Translations under genes and position numbers: made by a program | Part shown: positions 1 to 6,011 of the stretch, in pieces | How positions within the stretch are numbered: position 1 is the first letter of the stretch | Layout of the letters: each line of letters starts with the position of its first letter | Notes under the pieces: generated by a model | Seen by the model: the letters and a program-made list of their open reading frames with translations, nothing else | Told to the model about the DNA's origin: nothing | Databases searched by the model: none | From: SURF-24 sp964537965 | GTDB lineage: Bacteria > Bacteroidota > Ignavibacteria > Ignavibacteriales > SURF-24 | Reading direction: 5' to 3' | Length of the DNA stretch: 7,096 bases | NCBI GenBank assembly: GCA_964537965.1 | Contig: CAZIDB010000237.1 | Coordinates: 1-7,096, forward strand

Positions 1-731
1 TTATAAGAACTCATGAATGTCCAGGGATTGGATAGTTTGTTGGCAATTTCAAATACTCTTAAATACATTTCCCTTAATGCTCTTTCTGAAATTACCACGT
101 TAACGGCATTCCTGTTTGTCTCCTGGTTATTTGCTGCAAAGTGTTTTAGCGAAACACCAACACCATTTGACTGAATTCCGTTAACCATTGCGGCTGTAAT
201 ATGGCCTGCAATTACCGGGTCTTCAGAATAGTACTCAAAGTTTCTGCCACACAATGGATTACGATGTATATTCAACGCTGGCATTAAAATAATATCAACG
301 CCATACTCAAGAACTTCATTACCAATTGCATTACCAACCTGCCTTACAAGTGCAGTATCCCATGTTGATGCAAGCAATGTTGATATTGGAAAAGCCGTAG
401 CATAATAAGTTTTACTGCTATCCCCATTCCGAACTGGAATAATTCTCAGCCCTGCTGGACCGTCAGCTAAAACAGTATTCGGAATATTTAATCTTGGAAT
501 TGCAAAGGTAGTTCCCGCTGCACCGGGCACTTTATCCAAAGTTTGTCCAACTGCAGGAGTGTTATTCTCCGGTAGACCGGGAAATTTCATTCCGAGTCCA
601 ACTACCATTTTGACTTTTTCTTCAAGCGTCATCTCTTTAACAATTTCTTTAACATCCGGGCTAAGATTTTGTGCAGCCAGAAAGAAAGGCAGTATAAGCA
701 CAGCTAAGATTGAGCAGAAATATTTTTTCAT
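1..731 (-). CDS. Secreted GH3 beta-glucosidase, N-terminal part (runs off the left edge)
   Basis: This is an open frame of 243 codons from the ATG at 731, with no stop before the window edge, so the C-terminal part is missing. Residues 1-20 form a signal peptide (KK start, hydrophobic core, LAA/Q cleavage), so the enzyme is exported, probably to the periplasm or beyond. The remainder is the N-terminal barrel domain of glycoside hydrolase family 3. Visible landmarks are ADGPAGLR (89-96), GRNFEYYSEDP (162-172), KHFAANNQE (196-204), SERALREMYL (215-224) and WTFMSSY (237-243). In the family these carry the substrate-binding Asp, Arg and Lys-His residues. The catalytic Asp nucleophile (usually in an SDW motif) normally follows about 30-40 residues later and lies outside the window. 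The pattern is closest to the bacterial BglB/Thermotoga Bgl3B type, which releases glucose from beta-glucosides, but exact substrate specificity cannot be read. It lies 26 bp behind a MarR-type regulator on the same strand and is probably co-transcribed with it. Its start is supported by an AGGTGG ribosome-binding site. Confidence 0.93.
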   Translation of the reverse strand, partial: MKKYFCSILAVLILPFFLAAQNLSPDVKEIVKEMTLEEKVKMVVGLGMKFPGLPENNTPAVGQTLDKVPGAAGTTFAIPRLNIPNTVLADGPAGLRIIPVRNGDSSKTYYATAFPISTLLASTWDTALVRQVGNAIGNEVLEYGVDIILMPALNIHRNPLCGRNFEYYSEDPVIAGHITAAMVNGIQSNGVGVSLKHFAANNQETNRNAVNVVISERALREMYLRVFEIANKLSNPWTFMSSY

Positions 732-735
732 GAAA

Positions 736-741
736 CCACCT
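736..741 (-). promoter_or_regulatory. Ribosome-binding site of the GH3 gene
   Basis: On the minus strand AGGTGG stands four bases upstream of the ATG at 731. It is one of only two clear Shine-Dalgarno sequences in the window and fixes the start directly before the signal peptide. Confidence 0.6.
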
Positions 742-757
742 GGTTAAGTTTAGAATT

Positions 758-1177
758 TTATTTATTCAATTCACGGGAAATTATGTTCAACGTTTCATAC
801 AAGGATTTCATTTCTTTCATGCTAAACATTGAAAGCATTTTTTGTCGTACCGGAATTAATTCTTCATCAAGCTTTTTATATAACTGTTTCCCCTTTTTCG
901 TTAGAGAGACTACCCAGGCACGTCCATCATTCGGATGGTCAACACGTTTAACTAATTCTCTCTTTTCTAACAGTAGCAACATTGCTCTTATTGTATTTGG
1001 ATCTGAGGTTGCATGTCTTACTAATTCCTGTTGAGTTATATCTTGGTGTTCATTTAAAATGGACAAACAAACGAACTGATCCGCAGTTATGCCGTATTTA
1101 AGAATATAAACATTAGTTTGCCTGTGCATTGTAAGATATGCTTCCCTTAAAGCCATTGAGATGTTTGGAGTTTTCAT
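758..1177 (-). CDS. MarR-family transcriptional regulator
   Basis: This 139-residue protein has the usual MarR length and layout. Helices at both ends form the dimer interface, and a winged helix-turn-helix lies at about residues 30-95. ITQQELVRHATSDPNTIRAMLLLLE (47-71) holds the two DNA-binding helices, and DHPNDGRAW (80-88) is the wing with the conserved Asp and Arg, followed by SLTKKG. Such proteins are cytoplasmic dimers that usually repress their own promoter and nearby genes and let go when a small, often aromatic, ligand binds. No ligand can be named here. The ATG at 1177 has no Shine-Dalgarno sequence. A perfect palindrome and a good -35/-10 pair lie directly upstream, pointing to autorepression. 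The GH3 gene follows after 26 bp, so the regulator may control it as an operon. A divergent M50B gene lies on the other side. Confidence 0.92.
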   Translation of the reverse strand: MKTPNISMALREAYLTMHRQTNVYILKYGITADQFVCLSILNEHQDITQQELVRHATSDPNTIRAMLLLLEKRELVKRVDHPNDGRAWVVSLTKKGKQLYKKLDEELIPVRQKMLSMFSMKEMKSLYETLNIISRELNK

Positions 1178-1192
1178 TTTTAAGTTAAAGTT

Positions 1193-1212
1193 TTATTACG
1201 TATACGTAATAA
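1193..1212. promoter_or_regulatory. Perfect 20-bp palindrome, probable MarR operator
   Basis: The core ATTACGTATACGTAAT (1195-1210) is its own reverse complement, and symmetry extends two bases on each side. It lies 16 bp upstream of the MarR start and overlaps the -10 box and the expected transcription start. Size, symmetry and place fit a MarR dimer site that blocks RNA polymerase. I found no second full copy in the window. Binding by the adjacent regulator is inferred from position. Confidence 0.75.
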
Positions 1213-1237
1213 TAAAGAACACTCTTTTATAAATCAA
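1209..1237 (-). promoter_or_regulatory. Sigma-70-like promoter of the MarR(-GH3) unit
   Basis: On the minus strand TTGATT (1232-1237) and TATTAT (1209-1214) are separated by exactly 17 bp. This predicts transcription starting near 1202 and a leader of about 24 bases. The -10 box runs into the palindrome at 1193-1212. If the host is a Bacteroidota-like bacterium, its own promoter consensus may differ, which lowers certainty. Confidence 0.5.
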
Positions 1238-1283
1238 GCTTGTTATTTGAATCATTCAGGTCGGGTTGTTTCCATTTAACCTT

Positions 1284-1316
1284 AACAGAAATTGTTTTCC
1301 ATATAACAATTCTGTT
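1284..1316. repeat. Inverted repeat with a one-base bulge in the MarR/M50B intergenic region
   Basis: The left arm AACAGAAATTGTT (1284-1296) pairs with the right arm AACAATTCTGTT (1305-1316) around an 8-base centre. There are twelve pairs, with one extra A in the left arm. It sits 60 bp upstream of the M50B start. It is not followed by a T tract, so it is unlikely to be a terminator. It could be an operator for a second regulator or a leader hairpin. The rest of the 199-bp gap (1178-1376) shows no gene and no clear promoter for the plus-strand gene. Confidence 0.5.
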
Positions 1317-1376
1317 TCCAAAAGGATCAATCTTAATTATCTTTAGGACGGAAATATTAATTATTAAAACTTACTG

Positions 1377-2063
1377 ATGCGTTTTAAATTATCCCCTAAG
1401 GGCAAAAAGTATACAGAAGCGCTTATTCTTGTTTGCACAGCAATAGCCACGTATTTTTTCTGGGATTCATTTTTTCTTTATCCCATAAAATTGTTTGTGG
1501 TTTTGCTGCACGAATCGACACACGCAATTGCTGCATTTGTCTCCGGTGGCAGCGTTAAGGGAATAGAGATTAATTATGCTGTTGGCGGATCTTGCATTGT
1601 AAAAGGCGGTAATCAGTTTGCAATTGCAATAAGCGGTTATCTGGGTAGCCTTCTCTGGGGTGGATTATTATTTATTTCCGCCAAGAAATTCAAATTCAGC
1701 AAATATTATTGCTGGTTTCTTTCTGCCGGAATGTTATTCCTGATAATTTTTCTAATCAAAGATTTATTTGGAATCTTCTTCACTCTGGGATTTGCAATTA
1801 TATTAGCGCTTTCACCGTTGGTATTCCCTTTCATTGTTCATTCCTACCTGCTTAAAATTCTTGGTATGATTAGCTGCTTATATACCATCATTGATATTAA
1901 AGAAGATCTGGTTACTACGGAATATCACATTTCGGATGCACAGATACTTTCACAGGCAACTTCTGTTCCTGCTGTGGCATGGGGAATTATAATAATGACA
2001 GTTGCAATAATAATTTTTTATTACCTGCTTAAATTCAACTTTAAGAACAGAGAAACTAAGTAA
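1377..2063 (+). CDS. M50B-like membrane metalloprotease homologue
   Basis: This 228-residue integral membrane protein has about six to seven hydrophobic segments (roughly 13-30, 35-55, 80-101, 111-127, 129-150, 153-170, 198-219). HESTH at 45-49, inside the second segment, is a zinc-binding HExxH motif. Downstream are a conserved-looking GYLGSLLWGGLL stretch (87-98), LYTIIDIKEDL (168-178) with Asp173 and Asp177, and SDA (186-188). This order matches the Peptidase_M50B family, distant relatives of site-2 proteases that may cut substrates within the membrane. One of the Asp residues may be the third zinc ligand, but that is inference, and neither protease activity nor a substrate has to follow from homology. 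The ATG is the first in frame after a TAA at 1365-1367 and has no nearby Shine-Dalgarno sequence. It is divergent from the MarR gene and converges on the MFS gene with an 8-bp overlap of coding ends. Confidence 0.85.
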   Translation: MRFKLSPKGKKYTEALILVCTAIATYFFWDSFFLYPIKLFVVLLHESTHAIAAFVSGGSVKGIEINYAVGGSCIVKGGNQFAIAISGYLGSLLWGGLLFISAKKFKFSKYYCWFLSAGMLFLIIFLIKDLFGIFFTLGFAIILALSPLVFPFIVHSYLLKILGMISCLYTIIDIKEDLVTTEYHISDAQILSQATSVPAVAWGIIIMTVAIIIFYYLLKFNFKNRETK

Positions 2064-3273
2064 GGTTTGTTTTCGGATCCTTTACTTTTGTAAGAATTAT
2101 CAAACCAAGTACAAAGAATACTATCATTGAAAGGATTGCATACCTTTGATTATTTGTAACATAACTAACCAAGCCAAAAACCAAAGGACCAATAACTGCA
2201 GAACTTTTACCGAAGAAAGAATAAAAACCAAAGAACTCTGTTTTCTTTTCCTCCGGTGTAAGCATAGACATCAGGCTTCTGCTTGTTGACTGTGTTGCCC
2301 CCATTACACTTCCGGCTAAAAATCCTACTATATAAAAACCGATTTTATCTTTAACAAAAAAGGCAAGCACTATCGTTATAATCCATAGTAACAAAGAAAT
2401 TACAATAGATTTTTTTTGCCCGTATGAATCTGAAACAATTCCAAATAAAATTGCTCCTGCTATTGCTGTTGATTGAACAGTAAGGAAGAAGATTAGTACT
2501 TCAGTATCGGACATACCGATTGTTGAACTTGCAAAATTACCGGCGAAGAAAATAACCGTGTTCACTCCTTCAATGTAGAAGAAAAAAGCAAGCAGGAAGT
2601 AGGCAAGATTTTTATAATTCCTTAAGTGGGTAATTGTATTAACAACTCTTGAAACTCCAATCTTAATAAACGATACATCGTTTTCAACTTTTTTCCTGTT
2701 ATCCTTTAGAAAAAGAAAAATCGGTAATGCAAATATTAAAAAGAAAAGTGCCGCAATGGGAAAAGTTGTTTTCACCATTTCTTTCTGTACGAATGGGAAA
2801 GCAATTGCAAGGCTTGCAAACGAACCCACATAACCCATTGCAAAGCCGTACCCGCTTACTCTTCCAAAGTTTTTAGGCTCTGTAATTTCCGGTAGATATG
2901 AATCATAGAAAACCAAAGCCGCTTCAAATCCAATATTGGCAAGAATAAAAATAGCCATCGCGAAAAGTATTTGACCTGCAGCAGGAAAAAACAGGCAGGC
3001 GGTTGATACGATACACAGCAAAGAAAAAAACAACAGGAAACGTTTCTTGCCTGCAGAATAATCCGCAATAGCGCCAAGTACTGGTGAAATGATTGCAGTA
3101 ATAACCATTGCAATACTTGTAGCAAGGCTCCAGTAGAAATCACCAATTGCAAGACCTTGTGCAATCGTCTTCTTAAAATAGACGGCAAATATTGCAGTAA
3201 CAATAACTATTGAAAAAGAAGTGTTGGCAAAGTCGTAGAGAGTCCATACAAATATTTTGGTTTTGTTTTTCAC
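2056..3273 (-). CDS. UMF1-family MFS transporter
   Basis: This is a 405-residue inner-membrane carrier with about twelve transmembrane segments in two halves, joined by a charged central loop (about 190-220). The UMF1 (Atg22-like) branch of the major facilitator superfamily is recognised from YDFANT near the N-terminus (13-18), GAIADYSAGKKR (67-78, the motif A loop), FYDSYLPE (122-129), GRVSGYGFAMGY (137-148), SDSYGQKKS (281-289, the second motif A) and the stretch starting QSTSRSLMSMLTPEE (328-342). The substrate of bacterial members is mostly unknown; the fungal relative Atg22 exports amino acids from the vacuole. The start is GTG, overlapping the nusB stop in a GTGA arrangement, and the in-frame codon just upstream is a TGA, so no longer form exists. 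Translation is probably coupled to nusB. The 3' end overlaps the convergent M50B gene by 8 bp. Confidence 0.88.
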   Translation of the reverse strand: MKNKTKIFVWTLYDFANTSFSIVIVTAIFAVYFKKTIAQGLAIGDFYWSLATSIAMVITAIISPVLGAIADYSAGKKRFLLFFSLLCIVSTACLFFPAAGQILFAMAIFILANIGFEAALVFYDSYLPEITEPKNFGRVSGYGFAMGYVGSFASLAIAFPFVQKEMVKTTFPIAALFFLIFALPIFLFLKDNRKKVENDVSFIKIGVSRVVNTITHLRNYKNLAYFLLAFFFYIEGVNTVIFFAGNFASSTIGMSDTEVLIFFLTVQSTAIAGAILFGIVSDSYGQKKSIVISLLLWIITIVLAFFVKDKIGFYIVGFLAGSVMGATQSTSRSLMSMLTPEEKKTEFFGFYSFFGKSSAVIGPLVFGLVSYVTNNQRYAILSMIVFFVLGLIILTKVKDPKTNLT

Positions 3274-3755
3274 TCATCATTACCGGAAGATTTTTTCAGG
3301 CTCTGGTCTACTAACCCGCGCCCAATTTTATTAAGCTTTCCGGCTTTTTTAAGCTGCATAAGAACAGTATCTAAAATTCCATTAATAAATTTTCCGCTGT
3401 TTGAAGTGCTGTAATTTTTAGAAATTTCAATCACTTCATTAATAGAAACTTTTGGAGGAATATCCGGGAAGTAATAAATTTCCGCAAGACCCATTCGTAA
3501 AAGTAATTTGTCGATCAATGCAATCCTGCTCATTTCCCAGTTATTAACGCAATCTCTTATTTTCTTATCAAGTTCTTTCCTGTTGGCAATTGAAAGGTCA
3601 ATAAGGTTTCTGCAAAAGTCCCGGTTAACTTTATCATCAACATCAGTAAGAATTCCGTTAATAATATTTTCAAGTCCTTCACCATTCATCTCAAATGCGT
3701 AAAGCACCTGAAGAACTTTTTCCCTTAATTCTCTTCTATTAGTTTTTTTTTCCAT
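3270..3755 (-). CDS. nusB: Transcription antitermination factor NusB
   Basis: This 161-residue protein is all-helical in character. It has the family's N-terminal RRELREKVLQVLYAFE (7-22), the central NNWEMSRIALIDKLLLRMGLAE (71-92) and the C-terminal PPKVSINEVIEISKNYSTSNSGKFINGILD region (split over 100-129), followed by a charged tail. NusB pairs with ribosomal protein S10 (NusE) on boxA RNA to keep RNA polymerase moving through rRNA operons. I chose the ATG at 3755, which places RRELREK at the usual distance from the start; a TTG four codons upstream (3767) is possible but less likely. No Shine-Dalgarno sequence is visible. An intrinsic terminator ends about 24 bp upstream, leaving little room for an ordinary promoter. 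The MFS gene follows with a 4-bp overlap. Confidence 0.93.
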   Translation of the reverse strand: MEKKTNRRELREKVLQVLYAFEMNGEGLENIINGILTDVDDKVNRDFCRNLIDLSIANRKELDKKIRDCVNNWEMSRIALIDKLLLRMGLAEIYYFPDIPPKVSINEVIEISKNYSTSNSGKFINGILDTVLMQLKKAGKLNKIGRGLVDQSLKKSSGNDE

Positions 3756-3779
3756 TGTTACAAACAAAAATAAATTGAT

Positions 3780-3821
3780 AAAAAAAATAAGGAAGTAAAG
3801 TGATTACTTTTTTTTACTTCC
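3780..3821 (-). terminator. Intrinsic terminator after leucine dehydrogenase
   Basis: In the minus-strand transcript GGAAGT (3821-3816) pairs with ACTTCC (3796-3791), and an inner AAAGT/ACTTT stem closes on a four-base loop, with five extra A residues bulged in the 5' arm. An alternative is a continuous 9-bp GGAAGTAAA/TTTACTTCC stem with a larger loop. A T-rich run (3790-3780, TTATTTTTTTT) follows at once. It begins 24 bases past the leucine dehydrogenase stop. The stem is GC-poor, so efficiency may be partial. Confidence 0.7.
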
Positions 3822-3845
3822 CACCTGCATAAAATAATTTTAATC

Positions 3846-4937
3846 TCAGCGCTTAAAGGAAGAAATATTCCCGGAATAAATTTTCCGTATGTTGCATATT
3901 CGTCTCACTCTTTCCTCAGCAATTTTATTTGAAGCAAAGTGAGTAGGGATATTTTCCTTTTCAGAAGTTTCAATAATTTTTTTCAACACATCATAAATTC
4001 CTTCCGCCTGTTTCATTGCTCTATCCTGGCGGTAACCTTCAAGTTCGTTGGCAACATTTATCAAACCGCCGGCATTAATCACGTAATCTGGGGCATAAAG
4101 TATTCCCCTTTCCATTAAAGTATGCCCGTGCTTTTCTTCATCTTCAAGTTGATTATTTGCACCACCAGCAACCACCTGGCATTTAAGCCTTGGAATTGTG
4201 TTATCATTAAGAACACCACCCATAGCGCACGGAGCAAAAATATCTACATTCACATCATAAATCTCATCAGGTTTTACAACGAAAGCTTTTATTGTACTGA
4301 GCAGGCGTTTAATTTTTTCTTCTTTAATATCGGTAACATATATTTCAGCGCCTTCATTATAAAGATGTTCGCAAAGATATCTTGCAACATGACCTGCGCC
4401 CTGAACAGCAACTTTTCTTCCGCGCAGGGATTCTGTTCCCCATTTCTTATGAGCACAGGCTTTCATTCCAACGTAAACACCGTAGGATGTAACAGGTGTA
4501 GGATCACCTGAACCTCCAAGCGCTTTAGAAATACCGGTTACATATTTTGTTTCCATCCTTACAAATTCCATGTCCTTCATATCGGTGCCAAGATCTTCGG
4601 CGGTAATATATCTTCCTGCAAGCCCATCAATAAATTTTCCAAATGTTCTAAAGAGCAATTCATTTTTCTGCGTGGCAGAATCACCTATGATTACCGCTTT
4701 ACCACCGCCAAGGTTCAACCCGGCAACGGCGGCCTTATAAGTCATTCCTCTTGATAATCTTAATACGTCTTTAAGAGCGTCGGCTGAACTTGCATAATTC
4801 CACATCCTTGTTCCGCCAAGTGCGGGACCAAGTGTGGTATCATGAATTGCAATAATAGCTTTAAGTCCAACTTCCTTATTTGAACAGTAAATAACCTGTT
4901 CATGATCGAATTTTTCCATCATTTCAAAGTCGATCAT
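3846..4937 (-). CDS. bcd: Leucine dehydrogenase (Leu/Phe/Val dehydrogenase family)
   Basis: This is an NAD-dependent cytoplasmic enzyme that reversibly deaminates leucine, valine and isoleucine to branched 2-keto acids, which feed catabolism or serve as primers for iso/anteiso fatty acids. The 363-residue product has the family motifs in order: GPALGGTRMW (37-46), MTYKAA with Lys68, GGGKAVIIGD with catalytic Lys80, TAEDLGT with Asp115, GGSGDPTPVT (141-150), the Rossmann turn VQGAGHV (178-184) with Asp203 after the second strand, PCAMGGVLND (236-245), AGGANNQL (257-264) and YAPDYVINAGG (281-291). With the ATG at 4937 the numbering of Lys68, Lys80 and Asp115 equals that of Bacillus enzymes, and GGAGGA sits four bases upstream. 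An in-frame TTG at 4961 and ATG at 4949 are therefore rejected as starts. GAGHV replaces the more common GVGNV in the nucleotide loop. The stop is followed by a terminator; the DUF218 gene lies 24 bp upstream. Confidence 0.95.
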   Translation of the reverse strand: MIDFEMMEKFDHEQVIYCSNKEVGLKAIIAIHDTTLGPALGGTRMWNYASSADALKDVLRLSRGMTYKAAVAGLNLGGGKAVIIGDSATQKNELLFRTFGKFIDGLAGRYITAEDLGTDMKDMEFVRMETKYVTGISKALGGSGDPTPVTSYGVYVGMKACAHKKWGTESLRGRKVAVQGAGHVARYLCEHLYNEGAEIYVTDIKEEKIKRLLSTIKAFVVKPDEIYDVNVDIFAPCAMGGVLNDNTIPRLKCQVVAGGANNQLEDEEKHGHTLMERGILYAPDYVINAGGLINVANELEGYRQDRAMKQAEGIYDVLKKIIETSEKENIPTHFASNKIAEERVRRICNIRKIYSGNISSFKR

Positions 4938-4941
4938 ATCT

Positions 4942-4947
4942 TCCTCC
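4942..4947 (-). promoter_or_regulatory. Ribosome-binding site deciding the leucine dehydrogenase start
   Basis: GGAGGA on the minus strand lies four bases before the ATG at 4937. It is the best Shine-Dalgarno match in the window. Because it falls inside any longer reading frame, it argues for the shorter 363-residue protein. Confidence 0.75.
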
Positions 4948-4961
4948 ATTTTTATTGACAA

Positions 4962-6011
4962 TTAGATTGCGTATAGCCAGAACAATAAGAGCGCTATTGA
5001 ATCCCGGAACCGGTAGAAATAGGATTTTTCCCAGCTAAGTTTTATATCAGCGGCTACACCCTTTGCTCGGATGTTATAAAACTTACAGATTTCTAATGCT
5101 CTCTTTAAATGAAATTGATCCGACACAATAATAATACTTTTTAAGTTCTTTTTTAAAACTAAATTTTGTTTAATAAATTCTATTTGATCTGCAGTAGACG
5201 AAGTTTTTTCTTCTATCCAGATATCATATTTCCTTACACCGGAACGCATAAGAACATTTTTTGCTACCCTGGCTTCGGTAAATTCACCGGGAGCATTGCC
5301 GCCGGTAACCTGAACTTTATTTACAAATCCTGATTTGTACAATGATGCGGCTTTATCAATGCGGGATTCAAATATCGGACTTGGTTTATTGCCCGACCAC
5401 ACAGCAGCGCCAAGAACCACCGCCACTTCGTGTTTGGAAAGATTCTTATCGGAAAAATCCTCTCTTCTGAAATAATTGCTGCTGTATGTTAAAGCAAATA
5501 ATATTATTCCGAGAATAAGTACAACAGAAAAAATAATTGCATAAAGATAAAACAATCGTTGCAAGTCAAAAAATGTTTGCCAGATGATTACTGTAAAAAA
5601 GATTGTTAATACTCCGTGAATAATAAAAACAGCAGCTACAAAAACTTTTTCAAAGGGATAACCCCAAAGGTAATCTAACGGAAATTTTATTCCGTAAAGG
5701 TTGTAATAAATGTAGAGCAGCAGGAATAAATTCATGAAAATAATTGTGAGTATCAGAATAGCCGTTCTTGTCGTAGTTAAAGATTTCTTTTTATATAAGA
5801 GAAGCGCTATTCCAACGACGGGTATAAAGTACCACAGGAAATCCAGTACATTGCCGATGCGGAGAAATTTAAATTCAATAAGAGAAATATTCTTAAGGTA
5901 GTATTTATGCAGGTAAATAAAGACCAGGTCAAATAAAAGAATGACAATAAAAGCAACAAGTATATTCTGCTTTCTTACGCCTGGTTTGTTTGCTTTGCGT
6001 CTTGTAATCAT
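4962..6011 (-). CDS. Membrane-anchored DUF218 (YdcF/SanA/ElyC-like) protein
   Basis: In this 349-residue protein the first half is membrane-embedded, with about five hydrophobic segments (near 15-33, 54-73, 83-103, 121-146, 152-175), and the second half (about 195-349) is a DUF218 domain. Domain landmarks are VAVVLGAAVWSG (196-207), SPIFESRIDKAASLYKSG (211-228), VQVTGG (233-238), TEARVAKNVLMRSGV (245-259), EEKTSSTADQ (267-276), and IIIVSDQFHLKRAL (293-306) with a probable active-site-like Asp and His. Relatives (SanA, ElyC, YdcF) affect envelope integrity, vancomycin exclusion or enterobacterial common antigen precursors, but the reaction is not settled for the family and I assign none here. 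The ATG follows the stop of the ABC ATPase gene with no gap, and leucine dehydrogenase begins 24 bp later, so the three are probably one operon. No clear Shine-Dalgarno sequence is visible, so coupling to the ATPase gene is likely. Confidence 0.88.
   Translation of the reverse strand: MITRRKANKPGVRKQNILVAFIVILLFDLVFIYLHKYYLKNISLIEFKFLRIGNVLDFLWYFIPVVGIALLLYKKKSLTTTRTAILILTIIFMNLFLLLYIYYNLYGIKFPLDYLWGYPFEKVFVAAVFIIHGVLTIFFTVIIWQTFFDLQRLFYLYAIIFSVVLILGIILFALTYSSNYFRREDFSDKNLSKHEVAVVLGAAVWSGNKPSPIFESRIDKAASLYKSGFVNKVQVTGGNAPGEFTEARVAKNVLMRSGVRKYDIWIEEKTSSTADQIEFIKQNLVLKKNLKSIIIVSDQFHLKRALEICKFYNIRAKGVAADIKLSWEKSYFYRFRDSIALLLFWLYAI

Noticed and set aside
559..747. Plus-strand reading frame of 62 codons
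   Set aside because: It lies antisense to the signal peptide and start of the GH3 gene and has no recognisable motifs or ribosome-binding site.
783..1034. Plus-strand reading frame of 83 codons
   Set aside because: It is fully antisense to the MarR gene, whose protein is a clear family member.
2058..2087. Imperfect inverted repeat considered as a bidirectional terminator
   Set aside because: The arms AAGTAAGG and CCTTTACTT need a bulge, the loop is long and no proper T tract follows on either strand.
2856..3203. Minus-strand reading frame of 115 codons in another frame
   Set aside because: It is nested out of frame in the MFS gene; its Leu/Cys-rich composition is what a shifted membrane protein gene gives.
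3508..3702. Plus-strand reading frame of 64 codons
   Set aside because: It is antisense to nusB, with no motif and no initiation signal.
3755..3767. Longer NusB starting at TTG 3767
   Set aside because: The ATG at 3755 is a stronger start, gives the usual family N-terminus, and the four extra residues add nothing recognisable.
4122..4511. Plus-strand reading frame of 129 codons
   Set aside because: It is antisense to the conserved core of leucine dehydrogenase; its composition (Phe/Ile/Asn/Ser-rich) looks like an AT-rich shadow frame.
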